Below are positions 1-7,004 of a stretch of 9,530 bases of DNA, in pieces. The notes under the pieces are model-generated. The model had not been told where the DNA came from. It did no database searches and saw only the letters and a program-made list of their open reading frames with translations. Within the stretch, counting starts at the first letter, position 1. Every line of letters starts with the position of its first letter. A program made the translations under genes and the position numbers. The stretch is from Gemmatimonadota bacterium (GTDB lineage Bacteria; Gemmatimonadota; Gemmatimonadetes; Gemmatimonadales; GWC2-71-9): contig JAGGAG010000122.1 of assembly GCA_017889745.1 (NCBI GenBank), positions 1 through 9,530 on the forward strand, written 5' to 3'.

Positions 1-1
1 G

Positions 2-1501
2 CTCGAGGAGGACGGTCTGCCGCTCATCGGCTGGCGCGATGTGCCGGTGAACCCGGCGGCCCTCGGCGCCGGCGCGCGACAGAGCCAGCCGGTCATCCGG
101 CAGGTGCTGGTAGGCCGTCCCGACCGGGTCCCCGACGATGATGCGTGGGAGCGCGCGCTGTTCCTGGCCCGCCGGGCCATGGAGCAGCGGGCCGATACCC
201 TGGGCCTGCCCGGCTTCTACGTGCCGTCGTTCTCCTGCCGCACCATCGTCTACAAGGCGCTGCTGCAGGGCACCCAGCTGCCGGCGTTCTATCCCGACTT
301 CCGCTTCCCCGAGTTCGAGAGCGCGGTGGCCGTGTTCCACCAGCGCTATTCCACCAACACGCTGCCGAGCTGGCCGCTGGCTCAGCCGTTCCGGCTGCTG
401 GCGCACAACGGCGAGATCAACACGCTCTGGGGCAACCGCAACGCGATGACGATGCGGACGCCGATGCTCAAGTCACCCCTCTGGGAAGGACGCGAGGACA
501 GGCTCAAGGACGTCGTCTGGCCGCATGGCAGCGACTCCGCGAGCCTGGACAATGCGATGGAACTGTTCGTGCGCTCGGGTCGCGACCCGGTGCACGCGAC
601 GATGATGATGATCCCGCAGGCCTGGGAGAAGTATCCCGACGTCGACCCCGCGGTCCGTGCCTTCTACGAGTATCACCAGATCCTCCACGAGCCGTGGGAT
701 GGTCCCGCCGCCCTGGCCTATACCGACGGGCGGTTCGCGGGCGCGTCGGTGGACCGCAACGGGCTCCGCCCCTGTCGCTACAAGATCCGGCACGACGGGC
801 TGCTCGTGGTGGGCTCGGAAGTGGGCCTCGTGGATCTCGAGCCCGAGGAAGTCGTCGAGACCGGCAAGGTCGGGCCGGGCGAGGTGCTGGTCGCCGATCT
901 CGTGCGCGGCCAGGTCATCCGCAACCTCGACGCGAAGCGCGAGGTGGCGGGCCGGCATCCGTACGAAACGTGGGTCCGCCGGTACATGGCGGTGCTGGTG
1001 CCCGATCCGATCCGCACGCTTCCTGCCCCGGCCGGCGACGAGCTGGTCGTTCGGCAGCGGCTTTTCGGCTATGGTTTCGAAGACCTGCGCCTGGTGATCG
1101 AGCCCATGGCGACGACCGGCGTGGACGCCGTCTGGAGCATGGGCGACGACACCCCGATCGCGCCGCTCGCCTGCACGCCGCAGAGCGCATATGCCTACTT
1201 CCGGCAGCGCTTCGCCCAGGTCACCAACCCCCCGATCGACCCGCTGCGCGAGGCCATGGTGATGTCCCTGCGCATGCACCTCGGCCGGCGAGGGTCGCCG
1301 CTCGTGGAGCGCCCGAACGCGGCCGGGATGCTGCGCGTGGAGCACCCGGTGCTCCTCGCGACCGAGATGGCCGGGCTCCTCAACGTGCGGGGCTTCCCCA
1401 CGGAAATCATCGACGCAATCTGGGATCCATCGGAAGGCGCCGACGCCTTCCGCCCAGCCCTCGCGTCGCTCGCCGACCAGGCAGTACGCGCGGTGCGAGC
1501 G
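2..1501 (+). CDS. gltB: GltB 5' part: glutamine amidotransferase (class II) domain and first half of the central domain
   Basis: The frame is open from the first complete codon of the window. It reads LEEDGLPLIGWRDVPVN before the GTG at 41, a typical internal GltB sequence, so 41 is not a true start. The N-terminal nucleophile cysteine and roughly the first 100-150 residues lie upstream of the window. Amidotransferase landmarks, numbered from the first visible codon, are HQRYSTN (113-119), AHNGEIN (134-140), GSDSASLDN (176-184) and DRNGLRPCRY (251-260). The central domain begins after about residue 380, and the family resemblance stops at about residue 500. Beyond 1501 this frame runs on to a stop at 2054-2056, but that tail is arginine- and serine-rich out-of-frame translation. 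If the DNA is correct, the product would be a truncated protein of this part plus about 185 junk residues, with no synthase domain. Confidence 0.85.
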
Positions 1502-4140
1502 TGCGACAGGAGCTGGTGCGCACCGGCCTGCGCGCGCGGGTCGGCCTCGTGGCCGAGACTGGTGACGCGTTCGACATCCACCACTTCGCCTGCCTCATCG
1601 GCTACGGCGCGGAGGCGGTGCATCCGTGGCTCGCCCTGGCCACGGTCGAATCGATGTTCGGCGAGGCCGAGGCCCCGAGAAAGCCGAGCGACACGCCGCG
1701 CCCCACCCCGGCCGAGGCCGTGGAGCGCTATCGGGCCGCCGCCGAGAAGGGCCTGCAGAAGATCCTGTCGAAGATGGGCATCTCGACCCTCTCGTCGTAC
1801 TGCGGCGCGCAGATCTTCGAGGCCCTCGGCCTGGGCCGCGAGGTCATCGACGCCGCGTTCTCGGGCACCACGTCGCCGATCGGCGGTGTCGGGTTCACCG
1901 AGCTGGCCGAGGATGTGGTGGCGCGCCATGCGGCGGCCTACGCGGCGGCACTCGACGGCTCGGGGCTTCCCGACTTCGGCCGCGTCCGCTTCCGCAAGGA
2001 GGGCGAGGATCACGGCTGGGCGCCGCCGGTGGTGGTGGCACTGCAGCAGGCCGTGAAGGGCGGCACGGCAAACGACGAGGCCTACGACGGGTTCCTGGCC
2101 AAGCATCGCGGCCGGCGGCCGGCGGGGCCGCGCGACCTGCTGGGCATCCGGCCCGGCACGCCGGTCCCGCTCGGCGAAGTGGAGCCGGTGGAGTCGATCC
2201 GGCGGCGCTTCGTGTCGTCGGCGATGTCGCTCGGTGCCCTCTCGCCCGAGGCGCATGCCGCGCTCACCATCGCCATGAACCGGATGGGTGCCAAATCGAA
2301 CTCAGGCGAGGGTGGCGAGGATCCCGCGCTCTTCCGCACGCTGGCGGAGGGCGACCGCCTCGACAACCGGATCAAGCAGGTGGCATCGGCGCGGTTCGGC
2401 GTCACCACCGAGTACCTCATGCGGGCCGAGGAGCTCGAGATCAAGATCGTGCAGGGCGCCAAGCCGGGCGAAGGCGGACAGCTGCCGGGGCACAAGGTGA
2501 CGGAGCTCATCGCGCGCCTGCGTCACGCGGTGCCGGGCATCCCGCTCATCTCACCGCCCCCGCATCACGACATCTATTCCATCGAGGACCTGGCACAGCT
2601 CATCACCGACCTCAAGACGGTGAACCCGCGCGCCAAGGTTGGCGTCAAGCTCGTCGCCGAGTCGGGCGTCGGCACCGTGGCCGCCGGGGTTTGCAAGGCC
2701 TACGCCGACTATGTGCTCATCGCCGGGCACAACGGAGGCACCGGCGCGTCGCCGCTCTCGTCCATCAAGCACGCCGGCTCGCCGTGGGAACTCGGCCTCG
2801 CGGAAACCCAGGCCACCCTCGTGCGGAACGGCCTCCGGCACCGCATCGAGGTCCGGACCGACGGCGGGCTCAAGACTGGCCGCGACGTGGTCATCGCCGC
2901 GCTGCTGGGCGCGGAGTCCTACGGCTTCGGAACGGCACCCCTCGTGGCGCTCGGGTGCGCCATGGCCCGGCAGTGCCACCTGAACACCTGTCCCACCGGC
3001 ATCGCTACGCAGCGCGAGGACCTCCGCGCCAAGTTCAAGGGGACGCCCGAGCAGGTCATTGCCTATTTCACGCTCGTCGCTGAAGAGGTGCGGGAAATCC
3101 TCTCGTCCCTGGGCGCGCGGACCCTGGACGAGGTGATCGGCCGGAACGACCTCCTGGTGCGGGTGGATCACCCCGATGTCCCGCGCGCACAGCTGCTCGA
3201 CCTCTCCATGCTCCTCGCGCCGCCCAAGGGCAGCACCGCGGTAACGCGGAAGCACACGGAGTCCCGCAACAACCGCCCGGGACTGGTCTCCCTCGACCGC
3301 GAGATCATCGAGGAACTGGCGCCGTACCTGGAGAGCGGACTGCCCTTCTCCAGCCACTACCCGATCCGCAACCATCACCTTGCGGTGGGCGGTGGGGTCT
3401 CCGGCGAGATTGCGCGCCGCTTCGGCGACGCCGGCCTCCCCGAGGGACGGGTGCGCCTCCGGTTCACGGGCAGCGCCGGGCAGAGCTTCGGTGCCTTCCT
3501 CACCAGGGGCGTGCACCTCGAGCTGGAGGGCGAGGCCAACGACTACGTTGGCAAGGGCCTGTCGGGAGGCGAGATCACGATCCGCCACTTCCGTCGCGCC
3601 GCATACGCAGCGCAATCACACCATCACCTGGTGCTGGGTAACACGGCGCTCTACGGGGCAACCGGCGGGATGCTCTTCGCCGCAGGCCAGGCCGGCGACC
3701 GCTTTGCGGTGCGCAACTCGGGTGCGACCGCGGTGATCGAGGGCGCGGGCAACCATTGCTGTGAGTACATGACGGCGGGCATCGTCGTGGTGCTCGGCCG
3801 CGCCGGAAGGAACTTCGGGGCAGGCATGTCGAACGGCCTCGCGTACGTGCTCGATGAGGCGGGCACGTTCCACTCCCGCGTCAATGGCGACATGGTGGCA
3901 CTGGAGACGCTCGAGGAGGAGGACGAGCAGGTGCTCCACCGGCTGATCCACGCCCACGAGGAGAAGACCGCCAGCCCCCGCGCCCGCAACCTGCTGGTCG
4001 AGTGGGAGTCGGTGCGCGGCCTGTTCCGCAGGATCGCGCCGAAGAATGCCCCCGCGCTGATCTCGGCCACCCGATCGGCGTTCCTGCGCCGGTCGCTGGT
4101 CGAGCCGCTCGTGCCCGACGAGGTCCGCCGCAGCGCCTGA
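1501..4140 (+). CDS. gltB: GltB 3' part: end of the central domain, FMN/[3Fe-4S] synthase domain and GXGXG beta-helix domain
   Basis: The frame is open to the TGA at 4138 and encodes about 879 residues of GltB sequence starting at VRQELVRTGLR. The central domain ends with the HHFACLIGYGAEAVHPW block near 1580-1630. The FMN-binding synthase domain runs from about 2200 (SLGALSPEAH, then KSNSGEGGED) through IKIVQGAKPGEGGQLPG, AGHNGGTGASP and TDGGLKTGRD. The [3Fe-4S] ligands are three cysteines spaced C-x5-C-x4-C, at codons 2956, 2974 and 2989. The C-terminal GXGXG domain (about 3380-3880) includes GSAGQSFGAF, GGEITIR, YGATGGM and GAGMSNG. The frame also stays open upstream to 145, but that stretch is not GltB-like. 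No start codon with a convincing ribosome binding site lies near 1501, so separate expression of this half is unlikely. The catalytic and cluster motifs are intact, which favours a very recent lesion or a sequence error. Confidence 0.85.
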   Translation: MRQELVRTGLRARVGLVAETGDAFDIHHFACLIGYGAEAVHPWLALATVESMFGEAEAPRKPSDTPRPTPAEAVERYRAAAEKGLQKILSKMGISTLSSYCGAQIFEALGLGREVIDAAFSGTTSPIGGVGFTELAEDVVARHAAAYAAALDGSGLPDFGRVRFRKEGEDHGWAPPVVVALQQAVKGGTANDEAYDGFLAKHRGRRPAGPRDLLGIRPGTPVPLGEVEPVESIRRRFVSSAMSLGALSPEAHAALTIAMNRMGAKSNSGEGGEDPALFRTLAEGDRLDNRIKQVASARFGVTTEYLMRAEELEIKIVQGAKPGEGGQLPGHKVTELIARLRHAVPGIPLISPPPHHDIYSIEDLAQLITDLKTVNPRAKVGVKLVAESGVGTVAAGVCKAYADYVLIAGHNGGTGASPLSSIKHAGSPWELGLAETQATLVRNGLRHRIEVRTDGGLKTGRDVVIAALLGAESYGFGTAPLVALGCAMARQCHLNTCPTGIATQREDLRAKFKGTPEQVIAYFTLVAEEVREILSSLGARTLDEVIGRNDLLVRVDHPDVPRAQLLDLSMLLAPPKGSTAVTRKHTESRNNRPGLVSLDREIIEELAPYLESGLPFSSHYPIRNHHLAVGGGVSGEIARRFGDAGLPEGRVRLRFTGSAGQSFGAFLTRGVHLELEGEANDYVGKGLSGGEITIRHFRRAAYAAQSHHHLVLGNTALYGATGGMLFAAGQAGDRFAVRNSGATAVIEGAGNHCCEYMTAGIVVVLGRAGRNFGAGMSNGLAYVLDEAGTFHSRVNGDMVALETLEEEDEQVLHRLIHAHEEKTASPRARNLLVEWESVRGLFRRIAPKNAPALISATRSAFLRRSLVEPLVPDEVRRSA

Positions 4141-4307
4141 GGCGGACGGTTCGTGCGCCCGGCATGGCATGGCACCTGCCATGTCGGGGGCCAAGGCAGT
4201 GGTTCCGGGCCCCTGACACGGGAACTGTGGTTCTCATTGTTGGAGACCCGCCACACGCGCTTGTCTTCCCCAGCACGAGCCAGCGTATCGTCATGCCGTC
4301 CCACCTG
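4141..4307 (+). promoter_or_regulatory. Spacer between gltB and the HMG-CoA synthase operon, probable promoter or leader region
   Basis: These 167 bases carry no gene. The first half is hairpin-rich. The second half (about 4226-4292) is less GC-rich and includes TTGTCT at 4261-4266 and TATCGT at 4286-4291. These resemble a -35/-10 pair only weakly (19-base gap), and the second would lie almost on the start codon. No Shine-Dalgarno sequence is seen before 4293 or 4308. Having a spacer here, while the three downstream genes overlap, suggests that the operon has its own promoter in this stretch. This is an inference from layout. Confidence 0.3.
4158..4188 (+). terminator. Hairpin 18 bases after the gltB stop; possible 3'-end or attenuator structure
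   Basis: The arms 4158-4168 (CCCGGCATGGC) and 4178-4188 (GCCATGTCGGG) form an 11-base-pair stem with one G-U pair and a 9-base loop. No T-run follows, so it is not a textbook intrinsic terminator. Two weaker stems lie just downstream: 4187-4192 with 4208-4213, and 4202-4206 with 4221-4225. The first of these shares two bases with the main stem, so they could compete. The position suits an mRNA end or a boundary between gltB and the next operon. Confidence 0.4.
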
Positions 4308-5351
4308 ATGAGACCCGTACGCGAAGTCGGCATCGCCGGCTACGGCGCCTATGTGCCGCGGTACCGGCTGCCCGCGAGCGAGGTGGGCCGCATGTGGGAA
4401 GGCAGCGAAGCGGCGCTGCCGATCCGGGAGAAGTCGGTGGCTGGCCTGGATGAAGACGTGGTGACGATGTCCATCGAGGCCGGCCGCAATGCGGTGCGCC
4501 GCGCGGGAATCGACCCCTCGCAGATCGGGGCAGTGTGGGTAGGCAGCGAGAGCCATCCCTATGCCGTGAAGCCGACTGGTACGATCGTGGCCGAGGCGCT
4601 GGGAGTATCGGAGTACACCCTCGCCGCCGACTGGCAGTTCGCCTGCAAGGCGGGGACCGAGGCTCTGCAAGCCGCGATCGCGCTCACCGGGTCCGGCATG
4701 GCGGAGTACGCGCTCGCAATCGGGATGGACATCGCGCAGGCCCGCCCGGGGGATGCACTGGAGTACACTGCGGGCGCAGGTGGCGCTGCCATCATCATGG
4801 GCCCCGCAGAGGAATCCATCGCGATCCTCGAGGGCTCGGTATCGTTCGTCACCGACACGCCCGACTTCTGGCGCCGGCAGCACGAGCGGTACCCGCAGCA
4901 TGGCAGCCGCTTCACCGGCGAACCGGCCTACTTCCGGCACGTGGCCCAGGCGGCCAGCGACGTGTTCGAGGCGCTCGGTACGTCTGCCGACGACTACGCG
5001 CACGTGGTACTGCACCAGCCCAACCAGAAGTTTCCGTCCCGGGCGGCGGCCGAGCTCGGCTTCAGGCCTGAGCAGGTGGCCCGCGGCCTCCTCAGCAACG
5101 ACATCGGGAACACCTACGCCGGAGCCACGATGCTCGGGCTCACGGCGATACTGGATCAGGCCAAGCCGGGCGAGCGGGTCCTGGCGGTGTCCTTCGGGAG
5201 CGGTGCCGGCAGCGACGCGTTCAGCTTCCGCGTCACCGACCGGGTGCGTGAGCGGCAGTACGCCGCGGTGACAACGCGCCAGTACATCGAGCGCCGCGTG
5301 CCGATCGACTACGCGACCTACACCCGCTATCGCCGGCAGCTGGCCGAATGA
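4308..5351 (+). CDS. Archaeal-type hydroxymethylglutaryl-CoA synthase
   Basis: Condenses acetyl-CoA with acetoacetyl-CoA to give HMG-CoA, the committed step toward mevalonate. The protein has 347 residues from ATG 4308, the usual archaeal length. It starts MRPVREVGIAGYGAYVPRYR, like the archaeal enzymes (TIGR00748-type), rather than eukaryotic or Gram-positive MvaS. Thiolase-fold catalytic residues are visible: Glu81 in GSESHPYAVKPT, the nucleophile Cys113 in FACKAGTEAL, and His236 in LHQPNQKFP. Further family blocks are DTPDFWRR, RFTGEPAYF, IGNTYAGA, SFGSGAGSDAFS and the C-terminal PIDYATYTRYR. The in-frame ATG at 4293 would add five residues; neither start has a Shine-Dalgarno sequence, and I prefer 4308 because family members begin close to VGI. 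The stop overlaps the start of the thiolase gene (ATGA), so the two are probably translationally coupled. The family call is firm; the pathway is inferred. Confidence 0.93.
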   Translation: MRPVREVGIAGYGAYVPRYRLPASEVGRMWEGSEAALPIREKSVAGLDEDVVTMSIEAGRNAVRRAGIDPSQIGAVWVGSESHPYAVKPTGTIVAEALGVSEYTLAADWQFACKAGTEALQAAIALTGSGMAEYALAIGMDIAQARPGDALEYTAGAGGAAIIMGPAEESIAILEGSVSFVTDTPDFWRRQHERYPQHGSRFTGEPAYFRHVAQAASDVFEALGTSADDYAHVVLHQPNQKFPSRAAAELGFRPEQVARGLLSNDIGNTYAGATMLGLTAILDQAKPGERVLAVSFGSGAGSDAFSFRVTDRVRERQYAAVTTRQYIERRVPIDYATYTRYRRQLAE

Positions 5352-6511
5352 GCAACCCGGGCGTCGCCATCATCGGCGTGGGCCAGACGGTCGTCGGCGA
5401 GCACTGGGGTCGTTCGCTGCGCGACCTGGCCGTCGACGCATTGCTCTCGGCGATCCGGGATGCCGGGTCGCCACGGATCGCGAGCCTCTTCGTGGGCAAC
5501 ATGATGGCCGGCGAACTGACCGGGCAGGCGCACCTGGGCGCGCTGGTCGCCGATTTCGCCGGGTTGCGTGGTATCGAGGCGGTGCGAGTCGAGGCGGCAT
5601 GCGGCTCCGGCGCCGCGGCGCTCCGCCTCGGGTGCATGGCGGTGGGAAGCGGCGCCGCCGACGTGGTTGCCGTGGTGGGCGTCGAGAAGATGACGGATCG
5701 CCCGGCAGCCGAGGTGACCGCGTCGCTCGCCATGGCGGCCGATGGCGACTACGAGGCTCGGCAAGGACTCTCGTTCGTGGCTCTCAACGCGCTGCTCATG
5801 CGGCGGTACATGCACGAGCATGGCGTAAGGCGCGAAGAGTTCGCGCCCTTCTGCATCAACGCTCATCGCAACGCCGTGGGCAACGCGCACGCGATGTTCC
5901 CCTTCCCCATCAGCGCCGACGACTTCAGCCGGGCCAGGATGATCGCCGATCCGGTGAGCCTGCTGGACAGCTCGCCGGTGTGCGACGGGGCCGCTGCCGT
6001 CATCCTGGCCAGCGTCGACACGGCGCGCGCGCTGGGGCGCCGCGCCGTGCGCGTGCGCGCGTCGGCCGTCGGGACGGACACCATCGCGCTCCACGACCGG
6101 GGAGACCTCCTCGAGCTGCGCGGCGCCGTCACGAGCGCTGCGCGGGCGTACGAGCAGGCGGGCGTCAAGCCGGCAGACATCGACTTCTTCGAGGTCCACG
6201 ATGCCTTCACCATCCTGTCGGTGCTTTCGCTCGAGGCGTCGGGCTTCGCGAAACGGGGTGAGGCGGTACGCCTGGGGCTGGATGACGAAATCGGCCTCGA
6301 CGGCCGGATCCCGATCACCACCATGGGCGGCCTCAAGGCGCGGGGGCATCCGGTAGGCGCCACGGGGATGTACCAGCTCGTGGAAGCGACCCTGCAGCTC
6401 CGCGGCGAGGCGGGGGCGAACCAGGTCCGGAACGCCGAACTCGGCATGACCCAGAACATCGGGGGCAGCGGGGCGACCGTGGTGACCACCATCCTCGAGG
6501 CCGTCGCGTGA
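5348..6511 (+). CDS. Acetoacetyl-CoA thiolase, SCP-x/archaeal type, partner of the HMG-CoA synthase
   Basis: Joins two acetyl-CoA into acetoacetyl-CoA, which the preceding enzyme consumes. In the archaeal complex the unfavourable thiolase step is driven by direct hand-over to HMG-CoA synthase. The protein has 387 residues. It opens with VAIIGVGQTVVGEHWGRSLRDL, and the nucleophile is Cys85 in VEAACGSGAAAL. His284 lies in EVHDAFTI and His334 in GGLKARGHPVGATG. The end reads QNIGGSGAT, where classical thiolases have a second active-site cysteine; this places it in the SCP-x-like branch. Archaeal relatives usually read ACASG and HDCF, so the Gly86 and Ala286 seen here are small variations. The ATG overlaps the stop of the synthase gene by one base beyond the shared TG (ATGA), with no separate ribosome binding site. 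A catabolic thiolase role is possible in principle, but the flanking partners argue for HMG-CoA formation. Confidence 0.92.
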   Translation: MSNPGVAIIGVGQTVVGEHWGRSLRDLAVDALLSAIRDAGSPRIASLFVGNMMAGELTGQAHLGALVADFAGLRGIEAVRVEAACGSGAAALRLGCMAVGSGAADVVAVVGVEKMTDRPAAEVTASLAMAADGDYEARQGLSFVALNALLMRRYMHEHGVRREEFAPFCINAHRNAVGNAHAMFPFPISADDFSRARMIADPVSLLDSSPVCDGAAAVILASVDTARALGRRAVRVRASAVGTDTIALHDRGDLLELRGAVTSAARAYEQAGVKPADIDFFEVHDAFTILSVLSLEASGFAKRGEAVRLGLDDEIGLDGRIPITTMGGLKARGHPVGATGMYQLVEATLQLRGEAGANQVRNAELGMTQNIGGSGATVVTTILEAVA

Positions 6512-6915
6512 ACGCGCCGCACACCTGGCGCCAGCAGGCGCAGCGCTACCTGCTCGAGGGCGTGCAGTGCACGGCGTGCGACCACCGCATGTTCCCACCG
6601 CGTGCCGTGTGCACGGAATGCGGTGCCGCATCGATGCGTCCCCACCGGTTCTGCGGTGGAGGCGAGGTGTACTCCTACTCGTTCGTGTACCACCCTCCCG
6701 CGGGCCACGAGGAGTTCGCTCCGTACCCGGTGGCGCTGGTGCGGCTGGACGAAGGCCCGCTGGTGGCGGCGCAGCTCACCGACGTGGCCACCGACGACGT
6801 GGCGATCGGGCTGAGGGTTGAAATGGTGACCCGCCGGGTGCGCGAGGACAGCGCCGACGGGGTCATCGTGTATGGCTACAAGTTCCGGCCCGCCATCCCC
6901 CCTGCGCGCCGGTAG
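6508..6915 (+). CDS. DUF35 zinc-ribbon/OB-fold protein, scaffold of the thiolase/HMG-CoA synthase complex
   Basis: A 135-residue protein with no catalytic motif of its own. An N-terminal helix (WRQQAQRYLLEG) leads into a rubredoxin-like zinc ribbon with Cys21, Cys24, Cys35 and Cys38. An OB-fold follows from about residue 50, with GGEVYSYSFVYHPP, FAPYPVALVRLDEG and the typical ending YGYKFRP. In the archaeal complex described from a methanogen, the DUF35 protein bridges thiolase and HMG-CoA synthase and helps form the shared CoA-binding passage. Gene order and sequence fit that role here. The GTG start at 6508 overlaps the thiolase stop (GTGA), and GAGG at 6497-6500, seven bases upstream, is a fair Shine-Dalgarno sequence. 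DUF35 proteins also serve other thiolases, such as those in aromatic-compound degradation, but the neighbouring synthase makes that less likely. Confidence 0.92.
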   Translation: MNAPHTWRQQAQRYLLEGVQCTACDHRMFPPRAVCTECGAASMRPHRFCGGGEVYSYSFVYHPPAGHEEFAPYPVALVRLDEGPLVAAQLTDVATDDVAIGLRVEMVTRRVREDSADGVIVYGYKFRPAIPPARR

Positions 6916-6957
6916 TCCACTCCCCCGAAGGCAGAGTGACGGATGTTGTCCTGTTTG

Positions 6958-7004
6958 GCTCCCTGCGCACTGCATGACAACGACGCTGGTGATGCGCCGG
7001 GAGC
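6958..7004. terminator. Long imperfect hairpin between convergent genes, possible bidirectional terminator
   Basis: The arms 6958-6968 (GCTCCCTGCGC) and 6994-7004 (GCGCCGGGAGC) pair at ten of eleven positions around a 25-base loop. The structure begins 42 bases after the DUF35 stop and reaches the stop codon of the minus-strand gene. There is no clear T-run on either side. A second, overlapping pairing joins GTTGTC at 6945-6950 to GACAAC at 6976-6981. The 88-base junction 6916-7003 otherwise holds nothing recognisable. Confidence 0.35.

Larger units (their letters stand above)
2..4140 (+). pseudogene. gltB: Glutamate synthase large subunit, 5'-truncated by the window and interrupted by an internal frame change
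   Basis: GltB hydrolyses glutamine in an N-terminal amidotransferase domain and passes the ammonia through a tunnel to the FMN domain, where 2-oxoglutarate is reductively aminated to glutamate; it works in the cytoplasm with the small subunit GltD. All visible family domains occur in order, but in two reading frames: frame 2 up to about 1500 and frame 1 from about 1501 to the TGA at 4138. At the join, QAVRAVRA in frame 2 is followed directly by VRQELVRTGLR in frame 1. GltB proteins I remember (for example that of E. coli) have about 28 residues there, including an LSDR strand and a proline-rich segment. The lesion is therefore a net loss of 3n+1 bases, roughly 70-76, not a simple one-base slip. 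No other lesion is visible. It could be a recent inactivating deletion or an assembly or consensus error. gltD is not downstream. Confidence 0.85.

Noticed and set aside
145..1500. Upstream part of the frame-1 open reading frame, giving an apparent 1331-residue protein
   Set aside because: Its translation before about 1501 is Arg/Gly/Ala-rich and unrelated to GltB, while frame 2 carries the GltB sequence over the same bases. The frame is open only because stops are rare at this GC content.
1485..1510. Programmed ribosomal frameshift in gltB
   Set aside because: There is no slippery run, and conserved residues are missing at the join; slippage would not remove about 25 residues.
1502..2056. 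Tail of the frame-2 reading frame after the gltB break, as a natural extension
   Set aside because: The sequence becomes Arg/Ser/Pro-rich and loses all GltB resemblance, while frame 1 resumes the family sequence at once.
3651..5015. Long open minus-strand frame of 454 codons, and other minus-strand frames of 290-434 codons opposite gltB and the HMG-CoA operon
   Set aside because: In GC-rich coding DNA the opposite strand often stays open. These translations are low-complexity, rich in Arg, Ala and His, match no family, and lie opposite genes with clear motifs.
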